Assembly (NCBI GenBank): GCA_001897755.1
Contig: MKUJ01000009.1
Location: forward strand, 5,670-62,589
DNA: 56,920 nucleotides
Origin: Afipia sp. 64-13
Lineage (GTDB): Bacteria; Pseudomonadota; Alphaproteobacteria; Rhizobiales; Xanthobacteraceae
Reading direction: 5' to 3'
Part shown: positions 44,868-52,388 of the stretch, in pieces
How positions within the stretch are numbered: position 1 is the stretch's first letter
How the letters are laid out: each line of letters starts with the position of its first letter
Notes under the pieces: generated by a model
The model's input: the letters and a program-made list of their open reading frames with translations, nothing else
Database searches by the model: none
Told to the model about the DNA's origin: nothing
Position numbers and translations under genes: made by a program

Positions 44868-45470
44868 ATGTCCGCCGTGCCCGCAGACCGCATCGCCGCC
44901 CATTTCGAGACCTCCCTCACCGCCCTGACCGAGGCGGTGCGCAGCGCCGAGCTTGCCGCCGCCGCGCGCACCATCGCGGGCGCCATCACCGAGGCGCTCG
45001 CCGGCGGACACAAACTGCTGCTGATCGGCAATGGCGGCAGCGCGGCGGACGCCCAGCACATCGCCGCCGAGATCGTCGGCCGCTACAAGCAGGAACGCCC
45101 GGCCTGGCCTGCGATCGCGCTGACCACCGACACCTCGGCGCTGACCGCGATCGGCAACGACTACGGTTTCGAACAGGTGTTCGCGCGGCAATTGCAGGGC
45201 CTCGGCCGGCGCGGCGACGTGCTGATCGCGCTCTCCACCTCCGGCCGCTCGCCGAACATTCTCGCCGCGCTCAAGACAGCGCGCGAGATGGGCATCGTCG
45301 CCATCGGCTTCACCGGCCGCAAGGGCGCGAGCCTTGGCACGATCTGCGATCATGTCCTGATCGCGCCGAGCGAAGACACCGCGCTGATCCAGCAGATCCA
45401 CATGATGGCTGCGCACGCGATCTGCGACGAGGTCGAACAGGCGATGACGGCGCGAGCGCCAAAGACATGA
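44868..45470 (+). CDS. gmhA: Sedoheptulose-7-phosphate isomerase
   Basis: A 200-residue SIS-domain isomerase. [24 protein letters not shown] is the phosphate/sugar-binding signature, with the zinc/catalytic residues in AAEIVGRY and [35 protein letters not shown] is the second SIS loop. It makes D-glycero-D-manno-heptose-7-phosphate, the first step towards ADP-heptose. The TTG start at 44817 is rejected for the ATG at 44868. Its stop overlaps the gmhB start by four bases (ATGA), so the two are translationally coupled. Confidence 0.95.
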   Translation: MSAVPADRIAAHFETSLTALTEAVRSAELAAAARTIAGAITEALAGGHKLLLIGNGGSAADAQHIAAEIVGRYKQERPAWPAIALTTDTSALTAIGNDYGFEQVFARQLQGLGRRGDVLIALSTSGRSPNILAALKTAREMGIVAIGFTGRKGASLGTICDHVLIAPSEDTALIQQIHMMAAHAICDEVEQAMTARAPKT

Positions 45471-45988
45471 CCCGCGTCAGACACCCCGCCGCATTCCTCG
45501 ACCGCGACGGCGTGCTCAACCATGACGACGCCTATATCGGTACACGCGAGCGCATCCGCTGGATGCCCAATGTCGCGCCGGCGATCCGCCGCCTCAACGA
45601 GGCCGGCTACTACGTCTTCGTCTTCACCAACCAGTCCGGCGTCGCCCGCGGCATGTTCACCGAGGAGGACGTCCGCGCGCTGCATGGCTGGATGGTCGAC
45701 GAGCTTGCGTCGCAGGGCGCGCGCATCGACGATATCCGCTACTGCCCGTACCATCCCGACGGCACCATCGCGAAATTTTCGCGGGAGCATCACTGGCGCA
45801 AGCCGGCGCCGGGCATGATCGTCGACCTGATGCAGCACTGGCCGGTCGATGCTACCCGCAGCTTCGTGATCGGCGACAAAAAACGCGATCTCGACGCCGG
45901 CCTTGCCGCGAACATCCAGGGCTTTCTGTTTCCGGGCGGCGATCTCGACGCCTTCGTCGAAGGCGTGCTGGCACGAATGGCGAGATAA
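45467..45988 (+). CDS. gmhB: D-glycero-beta-D-manno-heptose-1,7-bisphosphate 7-phosphatase
   Basis: A 173-residue HAD phosphatase. [12 protein letters not shown] carries the nucleophile Asp (DxDGV), [12 protein letters not shown] is motif II, and [14 protein letters not shown] is motif IV. The YCPYHPDG loop resembles the GmhB zinc-binding loop but is shortened, with Cys and His of that region only partly kept. It removes the 7-phosphate from heptose bisphosphate between the two HldE activities. It starts inside the gmhA stop (ATGA overlap), completing the set of pathway enzymes in this locus. Confidence 0.94.
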   Translation: MTRVRHPAAFLDRDGVLNHDDAYIGTRERIRWMPNVAPAIRRLNEAGYYVFVFTNQSGVARGMFTEEDVRALHGWMVDELASQGARIDDIRYCPYHPDGTIAKFSREHHWRKPAPGMIVDLMQHWPVDATRSFVIGDKKRDLDAGLAANIQGFLFPGGDLDAFVEGVLARMAR

Positions 45989-46038
45989 CGCCGATCCGTT
46001 TGAACTGGGAAACCGCACTCAAGGCGGATGCTGTCGAA

Positions 46039-46151
46039 CTTCCTCTCCCGTGGGGAGTGGGTTGGGGTGAGGGCGTAAAATCCATCGAGAGGCCATACCC
46101 CCTCACCCGATGCACTTCGTGCATCGACCTCTCCCCATGGGAGAGGTGAAG
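46039..46151. repeat. Composite intergenic palindrome (copy 1)
   Basis: A 113-bp element between gmhB and the GGDEF gene. Its ends pair (CTTCCTCTCCC with GGGAGAGGTGAAG), an inner pair GGGTGAGGG/CCCTCACCC follows, and it contains separate small hairpins at 46108-46126 (CGATGCA/TGCATCG, loop CTTCG) and 46129-46145 (CTCTCCC/GGGAGAG). The RNA would fold as a branched, clover-like structure. A second copy with the same arms but different inner hairpins lies at 50756-50888. It is of the REP-like type found between genes in Bradyrhizobium relatives. Confidence 0.8.
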
Positions 46152-46193
46152 AAGACGTCCATCGAAGCCAAGCTGAGAGCTCTAAAAAAACAG

Positions 46194-47408
46194 CTATTCC
46201 GACCGGCTGCGCAATTTCACGACATTGCCGGCATCGCGATCCACCGCAGCCGGTGCGTTCGGCGGCACCAGATTCGCGCCCTCCGAATACAGCAGCACCT
46301 GATTGCGCCCGGCCCGCTTGGCTTCATACAGCGCCATGTCGGCCTCACTCAGCAGCAATGTCAGGTCCGACTTGCCCGGCGTCGCACAGGCGATACCGGC
46401 GCTGACCGTCGAGGTGAAATTGCCGGCGGCCGACATGAAACGCTGCGCGGCGACGCTTTCACGCACGCGCTCGGCGACATGAATCGCCACCTGCGGGGTG
46501 GCATCGCGCAACACCACGGCGAATTCCTCTCCGCCGAGGCGTGCAGCAAGATCACCCTCCCGGATATTGGCCGACACGATGCGGCTGAACATCTGCAGCA
46601 CGGTGTCACCCGCCTGATGGCCGTGAACGTCATTGACCCGCTTGAAATGATCGAGATCGAAAATGATCACCGCCAGCGGGCCCGAAAGCTGCTGGGTGCG
46701 TTCGAAGATCGCACGGCGGTTGAACAGCCCGGTCAGCGAATCGGTTTCCGCCTCATGTTTGTGAAGCCGCGTCTGTCGCACCTGATTGAGGCCCAGCGAC
46801 AGCGCGCCCATGCCGCCGATGCTGGTCAGGCACATCGCAAGATTGATGTTCTCGGCCCATCCCGTCGGGGCATGGTTCATCACCCAGTTGCCATCATACA
46901 CCAGAACGAGCGCGCACAGCGCGAACGACAGAGCCGTGAGAATATAAAGAGTCGACAGCAACAGGATCAGCGTCGGCGCTTCCGCCCGATAGCGCCAGTA
47001 ATCCCATCCGGTCACCGACATCAGAACCGCGCAGCCGACATTGAGTGCGATATACGAGATTCCGTCGTAACCGAGCAGCATGGGGATCGCCATCGCCGCG
47101 ATCGACACCACCGCCGCGACCGCCATCATCGGGATCGGCAGCTTGCCGGTGCGGAACTGCCTTCCCGCCCCCATGAAGAATGTCAGGCCGAGCAGAAGCG
47201 CGGAAAACGCGACCGCGCCCATGTGGGGAGAAAAATTCTCGACGAAATCGCGATAGACGAACAGGCTCGCCACCAGAAAGGAAACGCCGATACCCCAACT
47301 CACCAGCACGCGATCGGCACGGGACACCGACCAGCTCACAAAAAAGGTGAACGCCAGTCCCATGCTGCAGAAACCCAGGGCAATCAGAAGCGAATTGTAG
47401 TCAAGCAC
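46194..47408 (-). CDS. Membrane-bound diguanylate cyclase (GGDEF domain)
   Basis: A 404-residue protein. Seven or so hydrophobic segments (about residues 5-210) form an N-terminal membrane sensor, and a GGDEF domain follows (about 225-385). The active-site loop is intact as GGEEF, with the metal-binding Asp in IFDLDHFKRVND and SLTGLFNRRA ahead of it, so it should make cyclic di-GMP. No RxxD inhibitory site is visible at the usual position (GDLAARLGGEEF). No EAL domain is present. GTG 47408 is chosen (GGAA 6-7 nt upstream; VLDYNSLL fits related proteins); an ATG at 47468 would add 20 residues. Downstream and upstream gaps are filled with repeats. Confidence 0.88.
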   Translation of the reverse strand: MLDYNSLLIALGFCSMGLAFTFFVSWSVSRADRVLVSWGIGVSFLVASLFVYRDFVENFSPHMGAVAFSALLLGLTFFMGAGRQFRTGKLPIPMMAVAAVVSIAAMAIPMLLGYDGISYIALNVGCAVLMSVTGWDYWRYRAEAPTLILLLSTLYILTALSFALCALVLVYDGNWVMNHAPTGWAENINLAMCLTSIGGMGALSLGLNQVRQTRLHKHEAETDSLTGLFNRRAIFERTQQLSGPLAVIIFDLDHFKRVNDVHGHQAGDTVLQMFSRIVSANIREGDLAARLGGEEFAVVLRDATPQVAIHVAERVRESVAAQRFMSAAGNFTSTVSAGIACATPGKSDLTLLLSEADMALYEAKRAGRNQVLLYSEGANLVPPNAPAAVDRDAGNVVKLRSRSE

Positions 47409-47477
47409 GATGATTCCAATGCACGGGACATTCTGGATTTCAGAATGACAGAAACCGATGCGCACCATCGCGGTAGC

Positions 47478-47499
47478 GGATTAAGGGAGCCTTTAATCC
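47478..47499. promoter_or_regulatory. 22-bp dyad upstream of the GGDEF gene
   Basis: GGATTAAGGG-AG-CCTTTAATCC is an inverted repeat with 9 of 10 arm positions matching. It lies 70 bp upstream of the preferred start of the diguanylate cyclase, a suitable place for an operator. No regulator can be named. Confidence 0.4.
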
Positions 47500-47616
47500 A
47501 CACCCGGCTTGGCCGGAGGCCTAACAAAGGTTGAACATCGTCGCTTAATTTTGAGACAACCATTCGTCTGCCACGATCGCAGTCTCATGGTTCGAGACGC
47601 GCGTAAAATTTTGGCG

Positions 47617-47730
47617 GTCGTCCCGGCGCAGGCCGGGACCCATCATCCCTGTCGACGTTGTGGAAATATTCCTTCGGCGTTTTTCTTGAGAAGCCGGTGG
47701 CAATGGGTCCCAGCCTGCGCCGGGACGACC
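47617..47730. repeat. 114-bp element with 28-bp terminal inverted repeats
   Basis: The ends are inverted copies (GGTCGTCCCGGC... and ...GCCGGGACGACC) identical over 27 of 28 bases. Each terminal repeat is itself a hairpin, GTCCCGGC-4 nt-GCCGGGAC. No open reading frame of interest is inside. The same hairpin recurs alone at 51162-51181. The gap 47409-48073 otherwise contains only this, the next element and the dyad. Confidence 0.8.
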
Positions 47731-47758
47731 CAATATCGAGGCTCAATCAGTTTCGTCG

Positions 47759-47995
47759 TCATTGCGAGCCAACGGGTTCGCACGAAGTGCGGCCCGAGGA
47801 CAGGCTCCGCGAAGCAATCCAGGGATGGATCTATTCCTCATCCTGAGGAGCGCGCTCTTGCGCGCGCGTCTCGAAGGATGAGGCCTCGCAAGCGCGTTCA
47901 CGCGCATCTTTCGACGCGCTATGGTTCGGGACGTCGCTTCGCTCCTCCTCACCATGAGGGGCAGCTTGCTTCGTCGCTGACACTCCTCGCAATGA
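47759..47995 (+). repeat. TCATTGCGAG-bounded palindromic element with inserted hairpin (copy A)
   Basis: TCATTGCGAG at the left and CTCGCAATGA at the right bound a 237-bp element. The left interior ends GCGAAGCAATCCAG and the right interior begins TTGCTTCGTCGCTGA. Between them sits a different module containing the hairpin CCTCATCC...GGATGAGG (47836-47883) and a second CTCCTCACCATGAGG part. An inverted copy of the outer frame with another central module is at 51009-51153. Confidence 0.75.
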
Positions 47996-48073
47996 TGCGG
48001 AAGGTGTCGCCGGCATTTGTCCCGACCGCATAATCTGCTAGATCGGCATCACCAACGAGACAAAGGTGACTGC

Positions 48074-48982
48074 ATGACAATCGCGGTGATGGGGGCCGGC
48101 GCGGTCGGCTGCTACTTCGGCGGCCTGCTCGCGCGCGCAGGGCATGAAGTGACGCTGATCGCGCGGCCCGCCCATGTCGAAGCCGTCGCGAAACAGCGCG
48201 GGCTGAAATTCGAGAGCGCGCGCTTCAATGGCATCATCCCGGTTCAGGCCACCGCCGATCCCTCCGGCGTCGCGGGCGCGGACATTGTGCTGTTCTGCGT
48301 CAAATCCGCCGACACCGAGACCGCGGGCCGGCAGATCGCGCCGCATCTGAAAGCCGGCGCCACGGTGATCTGCCTGCAGAACGGCGTCGACAATGCCGAG
48401 CGGCTGCAGGCGGTCATTGCGCAGACCGTGCTGCCGGCGGCGGTCTATGTCGCCGCCGAGATGGCCGGGCCCGGCCATATCCTGCATCATGGCCGCGGCG
48501 ACCTGATCATCGGCACATCGGCCGCAAGCGAGCGCATCGCCAAAGCTTTCAACGACGCGGAAATTCCCACCAAGGTGTCGGAGACCGTGAGCGCCGTGCT
48601 GTGGGAGAAGCTGATCATCAACTGCGCCTACAACGCGCTGTCGGCGACCGGCCACCTGCCCTACGGCCGTCTGGTCGAGGTGCCGGGCGCGCGCGAGGTG
48701 ATGCGCAACGCAATCGACGAATGCGTCGCGGTGGCGACGAAACTCGATATCGCCATTCCGGCCGATATCCACGCTCGCGCGCTGGCGCTGGTGGAGGTGA
48801 TGCCGAAGCAGTATTCGTCCACCGCGCAGGATCTGGCGCGCGGCAAGCCGACCGAGATCGACTATCTCAACGGCTATGTGGTGAAAAAGGGACGCGAGGT
48901 CGGCGTGCCGACGCCGACCAATCTGGCGCTGCAGGTCGCGGTGAAGCTGCGCGAGGCCGGGCGGGAGAATCGCGACGCCTGA
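48074..48982 (+). CDS. panE: 2-Dehydropantoate 2-reductase (ketopantoate reductase) family
   Basis: A 302-residue reductase. The N-terminal NADPH-binding motif is AVMGAGAVGCYFGG (residues 4-17), the catalytic Lys lies in LWEKLIINCAYNALSA (about residue 180), and the substrate-binding Asn/Ser/Glu residues follow to PTEIDYLNGYVV. It reduces ketopantoate to pantoate in pantothenate/CoA synthesis. A second, clearly different family member lies at 51216, so which one is the housekeeping enzyme is not settled; this copy has the standard length and motif set. The in-frame ATG at 48017 is rejected because the Rossmann strand begins at 48074. Preceded by the repeat-filled gap. Confidence 0.85.
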   Translation: MTIAVMGAGAVGCYFGGLLARAGHEVTLIARPAHVEAVAKQRGLKFESARFNGIIPVQATADPSGVAGADIVLFCVKSADTETAGRQIAPHLKAGATVICLQNGVDNAERLQAVIAQTVLPAAVYVAAEMAGPGHILHHGRGDLIIGTSAASERIAKAFNDAEIPTKVSETVSAVLWEKLIINCAYNALSATGHLPYGRLVEVPGAREVMRNAIDECVAVATKLDIAIPADIHARALALVEVMPKQYSSTAQDLARGKPTEIDYLNGYVVKKGREVGVPTPTNLALQVAVKLREAGRENRDA

Positions 48983-49109
48983 TTGCGCGCCGGTTCCGGC
49001 TTGCGGATCTTGCTTCCGGATTTTCACGGCCCTGTCGGTCGAACGCCCTTCCGTTGCCGCGCGCCATGGCCTATGCACTGCCGCAACCTCTTCCCTCATT
49101 TGTGACGTC

Positions 49110-50732
49110 ATGATCCGCCTCGATAACATCAGCAAGCAGAACGGCCACCAGATCCTGTTCATCGAAGCCTCCGCCGCGCTTCTCAAGGGCGAGAAGATCG
49201 GCCTTGTGGGGCCGAACGGCGCCGGCAAGACCACCTTGTTCCGCATGATCAGCGGACAGGACCTGCCGGATGAGGGACAGGTGTCGGTCGATCGCGGCGT
49301 GACCATCGGCTATTTCAGCCAGGATGTCGGCGAGATGGCGGGCCGCAGCGCGGTCGCCGAGGTGATGGACGGCGCGGGGCCGGTCAGCGAAGTCGCCGCC
49401 GAGCTGCGCGAGCTGGAAGCCGCGATGGTCGATCCCGCGCGCGGCGACGAGATGGAACAGATTCTGGAGCGCTACGGCGAGGTGCAGGCGCGCTTTCAGG
49501 ATCTCGACGGCTACGCGCTCGACGCGCGGGCGCGCGAGGTGCTCGCCGGTCTCGGCTTCAGTCAGGAGATGATGGAAGGCGATGTCGGCAAACTGTCCGG
49601 CGGCTGGAAGATGCGCGTCGCGCTCGGGCGTATTCTGTTGATGCGGCCCGAAGTGATGCTGCTCGACGAGCCGAGCAACCATCTCGATCTCGAAAGCCTG
49701 ATCTGGCTGGAATCGTTCCTCAAGGGCTATGACGGCGCGCTCTTGATGACCTCGCACGACCGCGAGTTCATGAACCGCATCGTCGGCAAGATCATCGAGA
49801 TCGACGGCGGATCGCTCACCACCTATTCCGGCGATTACGAATTCTACGAGCAGCAGCGCGCGCTGAACGAAAAGCAGCAGCAGGCGCAGTTCGAACGTCA
49901 GCAGGCGATGCTGGCGAAGGAAATCAAGTTCATCGAGCGCTTCAAGGCGCGCGCCTCGCACGCCGCGCAGGTGCAGAGCCGGGTCAAGAAGCTGGAGAAG
50001 ATCGAGCGGGTCGAGCCGCCGCGCCGCCGCCAGAGCATCGCCTTCGAGTTCATGCCGGCGCCGCGCTCCGGCGAGGACGTCGCCAGTCTCAAGAACGTGC
50101 ACAAGGGCTACGGCAGCCGCAGCATCTATCAGGGGCTGGACTTCATGGTCCGCCGCAAGGAGCGCTGGTGCGTGATGGGCATCAACGGCGCGGGCAAATC
50201 CACCCTGCTCAAGCTGGTGGCGGGCGCGGCCGAGCCGGATCGGGGCACGGTCGGGATCGGCGGCAGCGTCAGGATGGGCTATTTCGCCCAGCACGCGATG
50301 GACCTGCTCGACGGCGAGCGCACCGTGTTCGAGGAACTCGAATACGCCTTCCCGCAAGCTGGGCAAGGCTCGCTGCGCGCGCTGGCCGGCTGCTTCGGTT
50401 TTTCCGGCGACGATGTCGAGAAGCGCTGCCGCGTGCTGTCGGGCGGCGAAAAGGCGCGGCTCGTGATGGCGAAGATGCTGTACGACCCGCCGAACTTCCT
50501 GGTGCTGGACGAGCCGACCAACCATCTCGACATGGCGACCAAGGAGATGCTGATTGCCGCGCTGTCGGATTTCGAGGGCACCATGCTGTTCGTCTCGCAC
50601 GACCGGCATTTCCTCGCCGCACTCTCCAACCGCGTGCTGGAGCTGACGCCGGACGGCATCCATCAATATGGCGGCGGCTACACCGAATATGTCGCGCGCA
50701 CCGGACAGGAAGCGCCGGGACTGCGGAGCTAG
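49110..50732 (+). CDS. ABC-F family ATPase (ribosome-associated type)
   Basis: A 540-residue soluble protein with two ABC domains and no membrane segments. Domain 1: Walker A GPNGAGKT (34-41), signature LSGGWKMRVALGRIL, Walker B VMLLDEPSNHLDLES. Domain 2: Walker A GINGAGKS, signature LSGGEKARLVMAKML, Walker B FLVLDEPTNHLDMAT. Between them is a charged helical linker (about 245-310; YEQQRALNEKQQQ...). This is the ABC-F layout; members act on the ribosome (EttA, YbiT, Uup, YheS types). YbiT-like is my best guess. No antibiotic-resistance specificity can be read. It lies 127 bp after panE, and a terminator-like hairpin follows the next repeat. Confidence 0.93.
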   Translation: MIRLDNISKQNGHQILFIEASAALLKGEKIGLVGPNGAGKTTLFRMISGQDLPDEGQVSVDRGVTIGYFSQDVGEMAGRSAVAEVMDGAGPVSEVAAELRELEAAMVDPARGDEMEQILERYGEVQARFQDLDGYALDARAREVLAGLGFSQEMMEGDVGKLSGGWKMRVALGRILLMRPEVMLLDEPSNHLDLESLIWLESFLKGYDGALLMTSHDREFMNRIVGKIIEIDGGSLTTYSGDYEFYEQQRALNEKQQQAQFERQQAMLAKEIKFIERFKARASHAAQVQSRVKKLEKIERVEPPRRRQSIAFEFMPAPRSGEDVASLKNVHKGYGSRSIYQGLDFMVRRKERWCVMGINGAGKSTLLKLVAGAAEPDRGTVGIGGSVRMGYFAQHAMDLLDGERTVFEELEYAFPQAGQGSLRALAGCFGFSGDDVEKRCRVLSGGEKARLVMAKMLYDPPNFLVLDEPTNHLDMATKEMLIAALSDFEGTMLFVSHDRHFLAALSNRVLELTPDGIHQYGGGYTEYVARTGQEAPGLRS

Positions 50733-50755
50733 GGAGTTTTAGCGGCCGATGCGCT

Positions 50756-50888
50756 CCCTCTCCCCTGCGGGGAGAGGGCCGGGGTAAGGGGATTTCAATC
50801 TCTCGATGGATCGTACGCCCTCACCCGCCGCGCCACGCGCGCAAACGCGCTTAAGGCGCGTCGACCTCTCCCCTCGGAAGAGGTGAAG
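50756..50888. repeat. Composite intergenic palindrome (copy 2)
   Basis: A 133-bp relative of the element at 46039-46151. It starts with a perfect 10-bp stem (CCCTCTCCCC/GGGGAGAGGG, loop TGC, 50756-50778), keeps the GGGTAAGGG/CCCTCACCC inner pair and the TCGACCTCTCCCC...GAGGTGAAG end, but carries a different inner hairpin of the GCGCGC type (about 50836-50861). It starts 24 bp after the ABC-F stop. Confidence 0.8.
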
Positions 50889-50929
50889 AAAGCAAGAGCA
50901 CGCAGTCCCTTCCGCCAACACAAGCCAAA

Positions 50930-50972
50930 CATAACGCGCCGCCCCGGATGAGGCGGCGCGTTATGGCTTTTA
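50930..50972 (+). terminator. Strong hairpin terminator downstream of the ABC-F gene
   Basis: A 14-bp perfect stem, CATAACGCGCCGCC/GGCGGCGCGTTATG, with an 8-nt loop is followed by GCTTTTA. Flanking AAGC/GCTT could extend it. It ends transcription from the + strand and, being symmetrical, possibly from the opposing panE-like gene. Confidence 0.75.
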
Positions 50973-51008
50973 GACAAGCCGGGCCATGATGGATGCGAAA
51001 TTGAATCA

Positions 51009-51153
51009 CGTCATTGCGAGGAGTACCCGGATCGACGCTTCGCGCCGTCCGGGCACAAGCTCTAGCGACGAAGCCCCCCACCCCAACCCTCCCCCGCTTG
51101 CGGGGGAGGGTTGGGGTGGGGGTCTGGATTGCTTCGCTGCGCTCGCAATGACG
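51009..51153 (-). repeat. CGTCATTGCGAG-bounded palindromic element with 23-bp perfect hairpin (copy B)
   Basis: A 145-bp element with 12-bp perfect terminal inverted repeats CGTCATTGCGAG/CTCGCAATGACG. Read on the minus strand, its frame (GCGAAGCAATCCAG on one side, GCTTCGTCGCTAGAG on the other) matches copy A at 47759-47995. Its centre is a perfect 23-bp stem with a 2-nt loop (51075-51122; arms rich in CCCTCCCCC and GGGTTGGGG) in place of the CCTCATCC module of copy A. Confidence 0.8.
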
Positions 51154-51161
51154 GTGTGGGT

Positions 51162-51181
51162 GTCCCGGCCTGCGCCGGGAC
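51162..51181. repeat. GTCCCGGC/GCCGGGAC hairpin
   Basis: A perfect 8-bp stem with a CTGC loop, the same hairpin that forms each terminal repeat of the 47617-47730 element. It is present here as a single copy directly after element copy B, so repeat families are stacked in this gap (50733-51215), which has no gene. Confidence 0.7.
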
Positions 51182-51215
51182 GACAACGAGACATCGAATC
51201 TCAGTTCCTCATGTC

Positions 51216-52229
51216 TCAATCCAGCGGTTCGGCCGGCGCTTCCTCCGGGAAGGTCGGATAGATGCCGCGCACCCGGCCCATCTGCTTGGTGAGCGCCAGC
51301 ACGGCGTCGATATGCGGCGTTTCGACTTCGGTGAGGCGGCCAAGCTCCTGCACCGAGGTCAGCAGCGCATCGAGCTCGATCGGGCGGTTCTTGTCGACAT
51401 CCTGCAGCATCGAGGTGCGGTGCGCGCCGACACGGGCCGCGCCGTTGATGCGCTTTTCGATATCGACGCGGAAGTGCACGCCGATGCGCCGCGCGATCCG
51501 CTCGGCCTCCTCCATCATGTGACGCGCCAGCAGCCGAGTCTCCGGATCGGTGGCGACGACATCGAGCGTCGCATGGGTCAGCGCCGAAATCGGATTGAAG
51601 CAGAGGTTGCCCCACAGCTTCAGCCAGATGTCGTTGCGGATCTCCGGCAGGATCGGCGCCTTGAGACCCGAATCCTCGAACAGCTTGGAGAGCTTCTGCA
51701 CGCGCTCGGTGATCTCGCGGGTCGGCTCGCCAAGACCGAACTTGTCGCCCGAGACATGCTTGATGACGCCCGGCGCCTCGATCTCGGCGGCGGGATAGAC
51801 CGTGCAGCCGATCACGCGCTCCGGTCCGATCACGTTCCACTGCCGGCCGCCCGGATCGACGCTCTCGACGCGGCGGTTGGCGTACTGGCCGTCGAATCCG
51901 TAGAAGTACCACCATGGCAGGCCGTTCTGCGCGGTGACGACCGCCGTGTTCGGCCCCAAGAGCGGCTTCATCTGCTCGGCGACTTCCCACGCCTGATGCG
52001 CCTTCAGCGCGCTGATGACGTAATCCTGAGGACCGAGCTCCCTGGGATCGGAGGTGGCGGTCATCTTCGCCAACTTCTCCTCGCCATTGATGTGCAGCTT
52101 GAGCCCGTTGTTGCGGATCGCCTCCAGATGCGCGCCGCGCGCGATCAGGGACACGTCCGCGCCCGCGAGCTTCATCAAAACGCCGATATAACCGCCAATG
52201 GCGCCCGCGCCGTAAATACAGACTTTCAT
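51216..52229 (-). CDS. Second 2-dehydropantoate 2-reductase-family protein
   Basis: A 337-residue NADP-dependent reductase, longer than and clearly diverged from the protein at 48074. The Rossmann motif is CIYGAGAIGGYIGVLM (4-19). LKLWGNLCFNPISALT carries the catalytic Lys, and MLQDVDKNRPIELDALL holds the Ser/Glu substrate residues in modified form. A longer middle segment contains NGLPWWYFYGFDGQYANRRV, which is typical of a subfamily of PanE/ApbA-like proteins in Proteobacteria whose substrates are often not pantoate. The ATG at 52229 has an AAGAGAG-type ribosome site. It points towards the repeat block and is not in an operon with panE. Confidence 0.85.
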   Translation of the reverse strand: MKVCIYGAGAIGGYIGVLMKLAGADVSLIARGAHLEAIRNNGLKLHINGEEKLAKMTATSDPRELGPQDYVISALKAHQAWEVAEQMKPLLGPNTAVVTAQNGLPWWYFYGFDGQYANRRVESVDPGGRQWNVIGPERVIGCTVYPAAEIEAPGVIKHVSGDKFGLGEPTREITERVQKLSKLFEDSGLKAPILPEIRNDIWLKLWGNLCFNPISALTHATLDVVATDPETRLLARHMMEEAERIARRIGVHFRVDIEKRINGAARVGAHRTSMLQDVDKNRPIELDALLTSVQELGRLTEVETPHIDAVLALTKQMGRVRGIYPTFPEEAPAEPLD

Positions 52230-52357
52230 CGCTCTCTTTTCCGAATGTCAGAAGGGAATGTCCGTTGGGCTACGCCCAGCATCCGCAAATCAATCTACAC
52301 GCCACCCCCGCTCCGTAAACATCGCGGCTGTCGGGTAAGTCCAGTATGTGTGTGTCT

Positions 52358-52388
52358 TTGTCACAAATGGCATGTATCAGTGTGACAA
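52358..52388. promoter_or_regulatory. Spaced inverted repeat TTGTCACA-N15-TGTGACAA
   Basis: A perfect 8-bp dyad with a 15-bp spacer, 129 bp upstream of the panE-like gene at 51216-52229. It could be an operator; the half-site resembles TGTGA-type CRP/FNR elements, but the spacing is wrong for them. Confidence 0.3.

Noticed and set aside
47481-47496. TTAA-N8-TTAA considered as a CtrA box
   Set aside because: Spacing is 8, not 7; the sequence is better explained as part of the 22-bp dyad.
47409-48073. Several small frames (60-175 codons) in the repeat-filled gap
   Set aside because: They run through palindromic elements on both strands, have no ribosome sites, and consist of repeat sequence.
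51009-51153. Terminal-repeat element considered as an insertion sequence
   Set aside because: At 145 bp it is far too short to encode a transposase, and no direct target duplication was identified; it is at most a non-autonomous element.
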